A stretch of 64,000 bases of DNA from Bryobacterales bacterium (GTDB lineage Bacteria > Acidobacteriota > Terriglobia > Bryobacterales > Bryobacteraceae): assembly GCA_016713735.1 (NCBI GenBank), contig JADJOP010000005.1, positions 292,710 to 356,709 on the forward strand, in the 5' to 3' direction. Each line of letters opens with the position of its first letter. Position 1 is the stretch's first letter. The notes below the pieces were generated by a model. That model searched no databases. It saw only the letters and a program-made list of their open reading frames with translations, and had not been told where the DNA came from. Both the position numbers and the translations under genes were made by a program. Below, one piece after another: positions 1 to 8,945 of this stretch.

Positions 1-330
1 GCTGCGGAAAAACGCGCTCGCCGCCCGCCGCTCAATGTCGAGCAGCCGCTCCTGGCTCTTGCTCACATCCACCAGCAGGCCCATCGTCAGCGGCAAATCC
101 GTTTCGCGCGCGAAGTAGCGGATCTCCTGCTTCTTGCCGTCCTCGAAGACTGTAAAGTCTTCTTTATTGAGGCCGCGCACGTAGCCGCCCCGCTTGTCGC
201 GCACCGAACACAGCAGGTTCACCAGCTCGACGTCGATCTTGATCACCTGGTCGTCCTGCGCCCGCGCCGCGCTCCAAGCGCCGCCGCCCAGCAGCGCCAG
301 CACCCAGTACTGCCGCCGGTTGCACTGCAT
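1..330 (-). CDS. VWFA-related domain protein, N-terminal fragment
   Basis: The reverse strand reads from an ATG at 330 to the window edge without a stop, so only the first 110 residues are visible. They hold an N-terminal export signal ending near the AAR-AQ site, then a segment with DVELVNLLCSVRDKRG and DFTVFEDGKKQEI. This arrangement (signal, short beta domain, then a von Willebrand A domain starting at LLVDVSKS) is that of the acidobacterial VWFA-related family (TIGR03436-like). The start of the metal-site motif (DVSKS, matching DxSxS) is present. Function is unknown; family members are predicted to be exported and to bind a protein partner through the VWA domain. A second member lies at 29894-30793. 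The gene is cut by the window edge, not broken. Confidence 0.8.
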   Translation of the reverse strand, partial: MQCNRRQYWVLALLGGGAWSAARAQDDQVIKIDVELVNLLCSVRDKRGGYVRGLNKEDFTVFEDGKKQEIRYFARETDLPLTMGLLVDVSKSQERLLDIERRAASAFFRS

Positions 331-389
331 GCTCACTACAATAGCCTCATTACAATAACTATGATGCGCCCCGCCGCGATTCTGTTTCC

Positions 390-1004
390 ATGAGCCCCCA
401 CACTTTACGCAAAGCCGCCGCCCACCTCAAGAGTTCGGCCACGCCGCTGGCCGCCGTCGTCCAGCGCGTCGGCCCCTGCCGCATGACGTTCACTGAGCCC
501 AGCTTCCCCGCTCTGGTCCGCTGCATCGTCTACCAGCAGCTCAACGGCAAAGCCGCCGCCTCCATCCACACCCGCTTCCAGGCCGCCTGCGGACGCCCCG
601 GCGTCACCCCCCGCGCCGTCCTCCGCCTCGGTCCGGAAGGACTGCGCGCCGCCGGCATCTCCTCCCAAAAGGCCAGCTACCTCCTCGACCTCGCCGACCA
701 CACCGCCTCCCGCCGCCTCAACTTCGCCCGCCTGCCCTCGCTGCCCGACGAAGAGGTGACCGCCCACCTCACCCAGGTGAAAGGCATCGGCGAGTGGACC
801 TCGCACATGTTCCTCATGTTCAGCCTCCAGCGCCCCGACATCCTCCCCGTGGGCGACTACGGCATCCGCGCCGCCGTGCAAAAGCTGTATGGCCTCGACG
901 CCCTGCCCAAGCCCACCGAAATGGAACAGATCGCCCAGCCATGGCGCCCCTGGTGTACGGTGGCGAGTTGGTATCTGTGGCGGAGTTTGGAACTGCCGGA
1001 GTGA
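390..1004 (+). CDS. AlkA-like DNA-3-methyladenine glycosylase (HhH-GPD)
   Basis: This 204-residue protein matches the HhH-GPD base-excision glycosylase superfamily, AlkA-like branch, which removes alkylated purines from DNA. The helix-hairpin-helix segment VKGIGEWTSHMFLMF is followed by LPVGDYGIRAA, where the Asp of VGD is the catalytic residue of the family. The N-terminal part with FPALVRCIVYQQLNGKAA is the conserved QQ(L/I)-type helix. No Cys cluster for an Fe-S centre is seen at the C terminus, as expected for AlkA and unlike endonuclease III. Length is typical of short AlkA forms lacking the N-terminal TBP-like domain. It is followed closely by cysH on the same strand. Confidence 0.85.
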   Translation: MSPHTLRKAAAHLKSSATPLAAVVQRVGPCRMTFTEPSFPALVRCIVYQQLNGKAAASIHTRFQAACGRPGVTPRAVLRLGPEGLRAAGISSQKASYLLDLADHTASRRLNFARLPSLPDEEVTAHLTQVKGIGEWTSHMFLMFSLQRPDILPVGDYGIRAAVQKLYGLDALPKPTEMEQIAQPWRPWCTVASWYLWRSLELPE

Positions 1005-1032
1005 CGCCACCATCCCCATATCCACTAAACTG

Positions 1033-1800
1033 ATGGACATGGGGACCTTTCCCATCACCCTCGATCCCACCCACCTCGACGGCCTGCCCGCCGACCACCT
1101 CCTGCGCCTCTTCCTCGGCCATTTCGGCCCGGGCTTCGCCGTCTCCACCTCGTTCCAGCGCGACGGCCTCGTCATCATCGACATGGCCCTCCGCATCGAC
1201 CCCGCCACCCGCATCTTCACCCTCGACACCGGCCGCCTGCCGCAGGAAACCTACGAGATCATGGAGGCCGTCCGCGCCAAGTACGGCGCGCGCATCGAAC
1301 TGGTCTACCCCGACACCGCCGAACTGGAATCCATGACCACGCGCTTCGGCCCCGACCTCTTCCGCCACTCCGTCGCCCAGCGCAAGCTCTGCTGCCAGAT
1401 CCGCAAGGTCCGCCCCATGGAGCGCAAACTGGCGGAACTGGACGCCTACGCCGTCGGCCTGCGCCGGGGCCAATCGGGTGAGCGCGCCGAAACCCCCAAG
1501 GCCCAGCTCATCGACGGCAAGTGGAAGCTCGCCCCCATCGCCGATTGGACCTCGCAACAGGTGGAAGACTACCTCACCGCCAACGACGTCCCGCGCCATC
1601 CGCTGGAGTCGCGCGGCTACCCCTCCATCGGCTGCGCCCCCTGCACGCGCCCCGTCGCCCCCGGCGAACACGAGCGCGCCGGCCGCTGGTGGTGGGAAGC
1701 CGAGGGCGGCAAGGAGTGCGGCCTGCACGTCACGCCCGAAGGCAAAATGAAGCGCGAACTCGACGTCCTGCTCGACGAGGTGCTGGCCCCGCGCCGCTGA
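1033..1800 (+). CDS. cysH: Adenylyl-sulfate (APS) reductase, CysH family
   Basis: The 255-residue protein reduces activated sulfate to sulfite in assimilatory sulfur metabolism. The PP-loop ATPase-like fold starts at FAVSTSFQRDG. Two cysteine pairs, CC in LCCQIRKVRP and the CxxC in GCAPCTRPV, are the ligands of a [4Fe-4S] cluster and mark the APS-reducing subfamily instead of cluster-free PAPS reductases. The catalytic Cys is in KECGLH near the C terminus, where the family motif is expected. The open frame extends upstream to 889, inside the preceding glycosylase gene; the ATG at 1033 starts the conserved region and gives the usual length, so I chose it. No cysD, cysN or sulfite reductase is nearby. 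Confidence 0.9.
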   Translation: MDMGTFPITLDPTHLDGLPADHLLRLFLGHFGPGFAVSTSFQRDGLVIIDMALRIDPATRIFTLDTGRLPQETYEIMEAVRAKYGARIELVYPDTAELESMTTRFGPDLFRHSVAQRKLCCQIRKVRPMERKLAELDAYAVGLRRGQSGERAETPKAQLIDGKWKLAPIADWTSQQVEDYLTANDVPRHPLESRGYPSIGCAPCTRPVAPGEHERAGRWWWEAEGGKECGLHVTPEGKMKRELDVLLDEVLAPRR

Positions 1801-1860
1801 CCGGCCGCCTTCCCGCCGGCTCTCATCCGCTACACTGAAGGTTTCCCACCGGAGACCCGT

Positions 1861-3123
1861 TTGATCGACCTGCATACCCACACCACAGCCTCCGACGGCA
1901 CCTACACCCCCGAACAACTGGTCCGCGCCGCGAAAGAGGCCGGCCTCGAAGCGCTCGCCATCACCGACCACGACACCTTCTCCGGCTACGAGGAAGCCCG
2001 CCCCATCGCCGCCGCGCTCGGCCTGGAACTCATCTGCGGCATCGAGCTCTCCACGAAGATGCCCGTCCCCGGCCGCCCGCATGGCAAAAGCGTCCACCTG
2101 CTCGGCTACTTCCCCATCAAGCCGCCCTCAGACGAACTGCACGAGTGGATCGCACACCTGCAGGCCTCCCGCCGCGACCGCAACCTCCGCCTCGCAGCCC
2201 GCCTTCGGGAACTCAACCTCGACGTCACCTTCGAGGAAGCCGCCGCCGTCGGTGGCTCGATGACCGGACGCCCCCACTTCGCCCGCGTCCTCATGGAGAA
2301 GGGCTACGTCTCCAGCCTCCAGGAGGCGTTCGATAAGTATCTCGACGAATCCGCCGAAGCCTATGTTGATCGCGAAGAACCCACGCTCGCCGAAGGCATC
2401 CGACGCATCGCCGATGGCGGCGGTGTTCCCTCCATCGCCCACCCCATCCGCCTCGGCCGCCGCACCCCGCAGCAGGAAGAGGACCTCATCCGTCAGATGA
2501 GCAAGATGGGTCTGCAAGCCGTCGAAGCCTACCACTCTGATCACGGTCCGCGCGAGCTGGAGCGCTACCAGCTTCTGGCCCGCCGCTACGGCCTCGCCGT
2601 CTCCGGCGGCACCGACTTCCACGGCGACAACAAGCCCGACGTCAAACTCGGCACCGGCCGCGACAACAACGTCACCGTGCCCAACAAGGTGCTCGACCGG
2701 CTGAAGCAGCTCGCCGCGCGGTTAGCGGTACGTCTTGTCGTCCACCTTGTCCAGGCTCACGTTGTTGCCGAACACCCCCAGCGTCACAATCGCGAACGTG
2801 AACACGCTGTTGCCCTTCTCGATGTGGCCGCCAAAGGCCTGCTCGCCGTTGGTCAGCGTCATGTGCGCGTGAATGCGCCCGTCGATCACATAGCCGTTCA
2901 CGCTGATGATGTCGGCCGGCGTCTCCTTGTCCTCCACGAAGCGGTTCTTCGAGGGGAACGTCCGGTTGCTCACCGAGTGAATGTGATAGTTCCGCACCGA
3001 GCCTACGCCCGAGAGAATCACCGCGTTGCGAATGCCCTGCTGCTGCACCAGCTTCTCCATTCCCGTCAGCAGGTCGGCCTCATATTTGAACCGCAACACC
3101 ACGATGCGCTCAAACTGCCCTGA
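1861..3123 (+). CDS. PHP-domain phosphoesterase (RNase AM / YciV type) with antisense overrun
   Basis: A TTG start at 1861 has GGAG upstream in the leader. The first 285 or so residues form a PHP domain: DLHTHTTASDGT, ITDHDTF, GIELST, SIAHPIRLG and GGTDFHGD carry the His/Asp metal ligands. Relatives hydrolyse 3',5'-nucleoside bisphosphates or act as 5'-3' exonucleases on short RNA. Family members end soon after the helix VLDRLKQLAAR, near 2715. Here no stop follows and the frame runs 400 bp further through the antisense of the convergent gene, adding about 135 His/Arg/Val-rich residues that look like antisense shadow. An in-frame stop would appear at 2723 after a one-base shift, so the true end is probably near 2725. 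The domain call is firm, the end is not. Confidence 0.8.
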   Translation: MIDLHTHTTASDGTYTPEQLVRAAKEAGLEALAITDHDTFSGYEEARPIAAALGLELICGIELSTKMPVPGRPHGKSVHLLGYFPIKPPSDELHEWIAHLQASRRDRNLRLAARLRELNLDVTFEEAAAVGGSMTGRPHFARVLMEKGYVSSLQEAFDKYLDESAEAYVDREEPTLAEGIRRIADGGGVPSIAHPIRLGRRTPQQEEDLIRQMSKMGLQAVEAYHSDHGPRELERYQLLARRYGLAVSGGTDFHGDNKPDVKLGTGRDNNVTVPNKVLDRLKQLAARLAVRLVVHLVQAHVVAEHPQRHNREREHAVALLDVAAKGLLAVGQRHVRVNAPVDHIAVHADDVGRRLLVLHEAVLRGERPVAHRVNVIVPHRAYARENHRVANALLLHQLLHSRQQVGLIFEPQHHDALKLP

Positions 3124-3270
3124 GATCGCATAGGCCTCCGGCACCGCCGCGCTGTTCGGTTTCGAATCATCGTGCGGCGTCGTCGCCTTCGTGATTTCGG
3201 TGATCTTCTTCTCAGCCAGGGCAGGCAGCGCCACGGCGCACAGCACGAGCAGGGCAGGGAATCGCGTCAT
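2722..3270 (-). CDS. Exported PPC/DUF296-domain protein
   Basis: This 182-residue protein starts with a clear signal peptide (TRFPALLVLCAVALPALA, cleavage expected after ALA). The rest is a PPC domain (DUF296, also found in plant AT-hook proteins): VLRFKYEADLL, ILSGVGSVRNYHIHS and the His-rich turn GRIHAHMTLT followed by AFGGHI. Conserved histidines of that turn can bind a metal and the domain usually forms a trimer. Although plant relatives bind DNA, the signal peptide makes an extracytoplasmic role more likely here. It converges on the PHP gene, and the two reading frames overlap by 402 bp as sequenced. The ankyrin gene upstream ends 13 bp before its start. Confidence 0.75.
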   Translation of the reverse strand: MTRFPALLVLCAVALPALAEKKITEITKATTPHDDSKPNSAAVPEAYAISGQFERIVVLRFKYEADLLTGMEKLVQQQGIRNAVILSGVGSVRNYHIHSVSNRTFPSKNRFVEDKETPADIISVNGYVIDGRIHAHMTLTNGEQAFGGHIEKGNSVFTFAIVTLGVFGNNVSLDKVDDKTYR

Positions 3271-3283
3271 GGACGCGAGCTTA

Positions 3284-4822
3284 TCACTGGATGGGTTTCA
3301 CCGGCGCGGGCACAGTGGGCCTGGCCGTGGGCGGCATCGGCGTCCCATAGGGCGAGATGTTGCCGCCGCCTTCGCTCTGCTCAGGAATCGGCAGCCCCGC
3401 CGCGCGCATCACCTTGTGAAACGCCGCCACCGTCACCGCCGACGGTTTGTAGTTGCCGAAGCGGTAGCCCTCGGCAATGCGCAGCGGTGTCCAGCCGAAG
3501 CGGTTTCGCTTGCTCCATACCTCGGGCTTCGCGCCGCGCGCCGCCAGAAACTCCACCGCCGCCGGAGCGTTCTTGTACGCCGCCCCGTGCATCGCCGTCT
3601 CGCCGTTCTTGTCCACCGCGTTGATGTCGTTGCCCAGCTTCAGCGCCACTTCGAGCGCCTCCACCACTTCGCTCTCCGTGCCCGCATCCTCGCCCGGCGA
3701 ACGCGTGCCCAGCCCGGCCGCCGCCATCAGCGGCGTCGCGCCGTCGGCATTCGGAATCAGCGGATCGGCCCCCAATTCGGCCAGAAGCTTCATCAACTCC
3801 GCATCCGCCGTCTTCGACGCCAGGAAAAACGGCGTCGCCCCCAGCGTATTCAGACTCGTCAGTCCGAAACCAACCTTCTTCGTCATGCGAGCGTTCAGGT
3901 TCGCGCCCTTGGCCGCCAGCGTGCGCACAAACGCCAGGCTCGTCATCGTGCCCGAACCCTGCGGCGGCGGATCGTTATCCCCGCCCCCCGGCTTCCGCAC
4001 GTTCGTCACCATGTGCAGCGCCGTGTAGCCCGTTCCGGCCGCATTCGCATCAGCCCCGGCATCAAGCAGATACGCAGCCACCTCGAAATGCGCGCTGCCG
4101 GTAGCAAACATCAGCGCCGTCGTCCCAAGCTTCGGCACATCCTTCCTCGGCAGCCGACCCTTACGCCCGCTCAGCGGAATCGCATCATTCACATTCGCGC
4201 CCGCCTTCAGCAGCGCCTTCACCGCCGCCAGATGCCCCTCGCGCGCCGCAAACAGAATCGCCGTGAACCCGGAATCAAGCCGCGCATTCACATCAGCGCC
4301 CGCCGCCGCCAGCGCTTCGATCACCTCGGCATTGCCCTCGGCCGCCGCCCAAATCAGTGCGTTTTGTCCGAATTGGCTCTCTCGCGCCGCCACATCCGCC
4401 CCGGCGGCGAGCAGCGCCCGCACCGCCTCCAGGCGTCCCGTGCGGGAAGCCGTCATCAGCGGTGTCTCCCCGCCCGGCAGCGCCAGGTTCACATTCGCCC
4501 CGGCTTGAATGAGCAACCGCACCAGCGCCGCGTTGCCGTTCTGGCAGGCCATCGACAACGGCGTCATGCCATAGCGGTTCGTCGCATCGACCTTCGCCCC
4601 GGCCTTCACCAGCGCCGCGGCCAACTCCCCATCGTCGTTGTAGGACGCCCAATGCAGCGCTGTTGAACCATCCACTTGCGGTGAGTTCGCATCGGCCTTT
4701 TGTGCGAGCATCGCCACCACCGCCGCACGGTCGCCCGCCTTGGCCGCATCGGCCAGCTTCGATTCCACGCCCGCCCACGCCACGCAGGCCACCGCCGCCA
4801 ACCACAGTGTCCGCATAGTCAC
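3284..4822 (-). CDS. Exported ankyrin-repeat protein
   Basis: The 512-residue product has an N-terminal signal (LWLAAVACVAWAGV) and then consecutive ankyrin repeats, seen as repeated units of the form G.TALHWAS..., AALVKAGAKVDA, G.TPLMTAS..., ALLAAGADV. About ten repeats can be counted before a Pro-rich C-terminal tail (TPMPPTARPTVPAPVK). Ankyrin repeats mediate protein-protein contacts. The gene directly follows the DUF1552 gene with no gap, so it is the third gene of a DUF1592-DUF1552-ankyrin operon often seen in acidobacteria and planctomycete-like genomes. A role in the same extracytoplasmic complex is inferred from context only. Confidence 0.85.
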   Translation of the reverse strand: MTMRTLWLAAVACVAWAGVESKLADAAKAGDRAAVVAMLAQKADANSPQVDGSTALHWASYNDDGELAAALVKAGAKVDATNRYGMTPLSMACQNGNAALVRLLIQAGANVNLALPGGETPLMTASRTGRLEAVRALLAAGADVAARESQFGQNALIWAAAEGNAEVIEALAAAGADVNARLDSGFTAILFAAREGHLAAVKALLKAGANVNDAIPLSGRKGRLPRKDVPKLGTTALMFATGSAHFEVAAYLLDAGADANAAGTGYTALHMVTNVRKPGGGDNDPPPQGSGTMTSLAFVRTLAAKGANLNARMTKKVGFGLTSLNTLGATPFFLASKTADAELMKLLAELGADPLIPNADGATPLMAAAGLGTRSPGEDAGTESEVVEALEVALKLGNDINAVDKNGETAMHGAAYKNAPAAVEFLAARGAKPEVWSKRNRFGWTPLRIAEGYRFGNYKPSAVTVAAFHKVMRAAGLPIPEQSEGGGNISPYGTPMPPTARPTVPAPVKPIQ

Positions 4823-6157
4823 CTACAGCGCCAGCGGCTCAGCCAGCTCAGGAATCTTGCCCGTGCTGTCGGCAAACTTGTCGAGCTTCACGCCCGCGCG
4901 ATCGAGCAGTGTCAAATGCAGATTCGCCATCGGCGTGGGCTTCTCATAGCGGATGTGCCGCCCGCCATTCGCCCCGCCGCCCGCCACCAGCACCGGCAGG
5001 TTCACATGATCATGCTTGTCCGCGTTGCTCATGCCGCTGCCATACAAAATCAGCGCATGGTCGAGCAGCGACCCATCTCCATCCGGTGTGGCCTTCAGCT
5101 TCTCCAGGAAGTACGCGAACAGCGACACATGGAACGCATTGATCTTGGCCACCTTCGCCAACTTCTCCGGATCGCCGCCGTTGTGCGTCAACGGATGATG
5201 CGGCTCGGTGACGCCCGTCTCCGGATACACGCGCGTGCTCGCCTCGCGCGCCAGTTGGAACGTGATCACCCGCGTCGCATCGCCCTGCATCGCCAGCACC
5301 TGCAAATCGAACATCAACCGCGCATGGTCGGCATACGACGCCGGCACGCCCACCGGGCGGTCAAGATCAGGCAGCTTCGAATCCGCCGCCGCCGCTTCAG
5401 CCTTCTGAATGCGCCGCTCCACCTCGCGCACCGTGTCCAGATAATCGTTCACCTTCGTGCGGTCGCTTGGCCCCACCTTGCTCTGCAGACGCGCAATGTC
5501 GTCGCGCACCCAATCGAGCAGGCTCGCGTTCTTGCGCAACTCCGCGCGCCGGTCCGCCGTGCTGCCGCCTTCGCCAAACAACCGCTCAAAGGCCACGCGC
5601 GGATGCGCTTCGGCCGGCAGCGGCGTCGTCGGCGACGACCACGACAAATTGTTCTGATACACGCAGGCGTAGCCGTTGTCGCACTGGCCCACCGTCGTCA
5701 GCAGATCCATCGCCAGCTCGATCGACGGCAGCCGCGTCTCCTGCCCCATCTGCTTCGCCGCGATCTGATCCACCGTCGTGCCGAGATAGTAGTCCGTGCT
5801 CTCGGTCCACTTCGCCGTGGCCGCGCTCAGGAAGGCCGCGTTCGACGTTGCATGCGTCCCCGGATAGGCGTTGCGCAGTTCGAGATTGGTGACCACCGTC
5901 AGCTGATCGAGCACGGGCGCGAGTGCCCGCAGCGATGGCGATAGCTCCGTCAGCCGCCCCGTCTGTTGCGGCGTCCACTCCGGCATATGCGCGCCCATCG
6001 GCATGTAGACGAAGCCCAGCCGCTTCACCGGCCGCGCCGGACTTGCCGCCAGCGCCGTCATCGCCGGCATCATCGCGTCCAGCAACGGCAGCGACACCGC
6101 CGCGCCCATGCCGCGCAGCAGCGTGCGGCGCGCGAGCGCCTTCTTGGTCACGATCAT
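4823..6157 (-). CDS. DUF1552 domain protein with Tat signal
   Basis: The start at 6157 has GAGGAGGGC just upstream and is translationally coupled to the preceding gene by an ATGA overlap. The product is 444 residues. Its N terminus carries a twin-arginine signal (ALARRTLLRGMGAAVSLPLLDAM). The body matches DUF1552: RLGFVYMPMGAHMPEW, ATSNAAFLS, GYACVYQNNLSW, HHPLTHNGGDPEK and LYGSGMSNADKHDHVNLPVLVAGG. DUF1552 proteins are exported, distantly alkaline-phosphatase or sulfatase-like proteins (DUF1501 relatives) of unknown reaction, almost always encoded beside a DUF1587/1592/1588/1585 cytochrome-like protein, as here. A longer frame reaches 6223 but only overlaps the end of the upstream gene. Confidence 0.9.
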   Translation of the reverse strand: MIVTKKALARRTLLRGMGAAVSLPLLDAMMPAMTALAASPARPVKRLGFVYMPMGAHMPEWTPQQTGRLTELSPSLRALAPVLDQLTVVTNLELRNAYPGTHATSNAAFLSAATAKWTESTDYYLGTTVDQIAAKQMGQETRLPSIELAMDLLTTVGQCDNGYACVYQNNLSWSSPTTPLPAEAHPRVAFERLFGEGGSTADRRAELRKNASLLDWVRDDIARLQSKVGPSDRTKVNDYLDTVREVERRIQKAEAAAADSKLPDLDRPVGVPASYADHARLMFDLQVLAMQGDATRVITFQLAREASTRVYPETGVTEPHHPLTHNGGDPEKLAKVAKINAFHVSLFAYFLEKLKATPDGDGSLLDHALILYGSGMSNADKHDHVNLPVLVAGGGANGGRHIRYEKPTPMANLHLTLLDRAGVKLDKFADSTGKIPELAEPLAL

Positions 6158-8471
6158 TGTGCCCTCCTCATCTGAAACGGGACACTCTCCACGATGCCCA
6201 GCACGAACGACGAAAAGCGCCAATCCTGTTTCTGGGCCTGTGCTGTGATCTTTCGTATGGCGGGCGCGTCAAAATGCTCTACGCCCCGTCCCAACGCATA
6301 CGTCAACAGCTTCTCTGTAACGGTTGTAGCAAATACTTCGGGCCGCCGCAGAATCGCCTCGCGCAGTCCTGCCGCCCCCTGAACTTACTGCCGTCCGGCA
6401 AGCCGCCATCCACATCCACCGCGATGCCTTCCTCAGCCGTCCGCCAGCGCCCCACAGCGTCGAAATTCTCCAGCGCAAAGCCGGGCGGGTCCATCAATTG
6501 ATGGCAGCCCGAACAGGCCGGATTGTCGCGGTGCGAGGCCAGCCGCGCCCGCATGGTGAGGAACTTCCCGCCCGTGCGCCGTTCGGCCAGCGCCGGAACC
6601 ACCGCAGGTGGCGGTGGCGGCGGCACGCCGAGAATGTTCTCGAGAATCCACTTGCCGCGAATCACTGGCGAGGTGCGAGTCGAGTATGAGGTCACCGTAA
6701 GCACGCTGCCCTGGCCCAGCAAGCCGCCGCGTGCCGAGCCAGGGGGGAACTCCACCCGACGAAAGCGGCTGCCATACACGTTGGGAATCCCGTAGTGCTT
6801 GGCCAACCGCTCGTTCACATAGCTGTAGTTGGCGCTGAGCAACTCCATCACGCTGCGGTCCTCGCGCATCACGTGTTCAAAGAACAGCTCGGATTCCTTG
6901 CGGAAGGCCTGCCGCAAGTTGTCGTCGAAATCCGGGAACTGCCGCATATCCGGAGTAATCGACGCTAAATTCCGCAAATAGAGCCACTGCCCGGCGAAAT
7001 TCGTCACCATCGCCCGCGCCTTTGCGTCGCGCAGCATCCGCTTCACCTGCGCCTCCAGCACCCCTGGCTGCCGCAGACGTCCAGCAATTGCCACATCGAG
7101 CAACTCATCATCCGGAATGCTGCTCCACAGAAAGAACGACAGCCGCGAGGCCAGCGCCACGTCGCTCAATTTATATGCCTCGCCGCGCGCCACGTTGGCC
7201 GGGTCCTGCTCCACGCGGAACAGAAACTCCGGACTCACCAACACTGCCCGCAGCGCCAGCTCAATGCCGTGATCGAAGCCGCCCTCTTTGCGCCCCTCAG
7301 CGAAGAACCGCATCGGCGCCCGCACATCCGCCTCACTCACCGCGCGCCGGTACGCCCGCCGCATCACGGTCGAGAGAATCCGCTTCGCGCAGGCCTCCTC
7401 CTCGCCCACGCTCTTCGGCGTGCAAATCATCAACCGCCGCCGGCTCGGCGTGTCGCCCGGACCCTTCACCTCATACGGCCCGTTGATCGACACCGAATAC
7501 ACGGCCGGCTGAATGCGCGGATGGCGGTCCATGTTGAAGTGCGCCTGATACGGCTGCCGCTCGGTCTCCAGCAGCGCCGCGCTCTTCATCGGAAACGCCG
7601 CCGACACCACATGCGGTCCGGCCTTCACCGCGAGCCGCACGTTCAACTCACGATCCACCACGCTGTGATCCATGCCCCCGCGCGGCGGCCGCACGCGGAA
7701 CATCTTCACCCGCTCGCCGTCGAGCATCAGTTCCACATCATGCTCGCCCACCAGCCCTTCGACATGCTCGTTGCGGTCCCGCGCCAGCCGCAGTTGAAAC
7801 TCATACACCGCATCCACCGGAAACGTGTACTTCACGCGCAGCCCGCCGCGCGTGCCCAGCGGCATCTCCTCGAAGTGCGTCTCCTGCGTCAGGTCCGGCG
7901 GCAGCGTCACCGTCTCGCCGCCCGGCTGCTTGCCCGTGATTCCCACCGCCAGCCGGCTGATCTTCTGCGCGGCTGTGAGATAGCGTTCCAGCAGTGTCGG
8001 CGACAACTCTCCCACCGTGACGTTGTCAAACCCGTGGCTCGCCTCATCGGCCGGCAGCAGCGACGTCACATCGACATCCAGCGCCAGCAGGTCGCGCACC
8101 GCGTTCTGATATTCGGTGCGATTCAACCGACGGAACGTATCGGGCCGGCCAGGATTCGGTTTCGCCCGCGCCGCCGCATCCAACTGCGCCGTGAGCGACG
8201 ACATTACCGCCGCATAAGTAGACTCATTGGGGCGGGGAAGTCCCGCTGGCGGCATCGTCCGCCCGCGCAGCCGCCGCACCACCTTTTCCCACACCGCCGC
8301 ATGCCCCGCCGCCGCGCCCGCATCCAGGCCTTCCAGCGACAGCCCGCCCGACTTCAGCTTCGCGCTATGGCACCCCACGCAATAGCGCTTCACCACCGCC
8401 TGCGTCTCCTGCGCGCACGCCCAGCCCGCACTCAGACACACGGCCAACACGGCGCTCGCAACGCGGCTCAT
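6154..8471 (-). CDS. DUF1587/DUF1592/DUF1588/DUF1585 protein with cytochrome c motif (one frameshift)
   Basis: From ATG 8471 a signal peptide (SRVASAVLAVCLSAGWACA) leads to a haem-binding CVGCH motif, then the planctomycete/acidobacterial cytochrome-like modules: NRTEYQNAVRDLLALDVD (DUF1587), the carbohydrate-binding-like middle, LASRLSFFLWSSIPDDELL (DUF1592), RGGLLGQGSVLTVTSYSTRTSPVIRGKWILENIL (part of DUF1588) and GFALENFDAVGRWR (DUF1585). As sequenced the frame stops at 6303 with a wrong tail. One extra base in the C5 run at 6375-6379 restores the expected C-terminal part (LREAILRRPEVFATTVTEK, TYALGRGVEHFD, SVPFQMRRAQ) and a stop at 6154 that overlaps the next ATG as ATGA. The repaired protein is 772 residues. 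Probably a sequencing indel. Confidence 0.88.
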
Positions 8472-8945
8472 ACAGGGACTATATGTGGTTGTCCAGCAGC
8501 GCGCAACCACCGGGGGCGCCGCGGCGCCTCCCCTGACCCGCTATCGGCCAGCCCCGCGCCGGCGGCGGGAGGCTCCTCTGCCAGCTGCCGGCGGGAAGGC
8601 GCGGCCGCCGCCCCGGCGGGGCGCCGGAGCCGCGTGCGCGCCGCCGGTGCGTGGGCCACAGCTGCGGCCACATCGGCGCGGGCGCTGGCGATTCCTGCGC
8701 GCTCTTCCGCCGCGCGACCGCTCTGCCCCTCTGGCTCGGGCACGGCCGCGTTGCGCTCTTGCCCTGCATCCCCGGCGTTCTCCTCACGGCCCGGGCCACC
8801 AGCCCCAGTCCTCGCCGGCGCGCTCTGCCTTGCGCGGCCCTTGCTAGCCGCCGCCCCCCCTAGCGCGGGGCTTCTGGCCGCCTTCCTCCCGCCGGCCTGC
8901 CGAATCACCTGCAGTCCTGGCCTGGCCCTGCGACTAACCCGCCCG
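8472..8945. other. Gene-free GC-rich spacer
   Basis: No convincing gene lies in these 474 bp between two leftward genes. The open frames crossing it on both strands are rich in Arg, Ala, Pro and Gly and show no domain. The stretch is unusually rich in GGC/GCC clusters such as GGCGCCGCGGCGCC near 8515, which can form many short hairpins. I see no U-tract terminator and no obvious promoter. It may be a decayed gene or simply a long leader of the DUF1592 operon. Confidence 0.5.

Noticed and set aside
3191..4666. 491-residue Arg/His-rich frame opposite the ankyrin gene
   Set aside because: Pure antisense of the regular ankyrin repeats, which explains its own apparent repeats.
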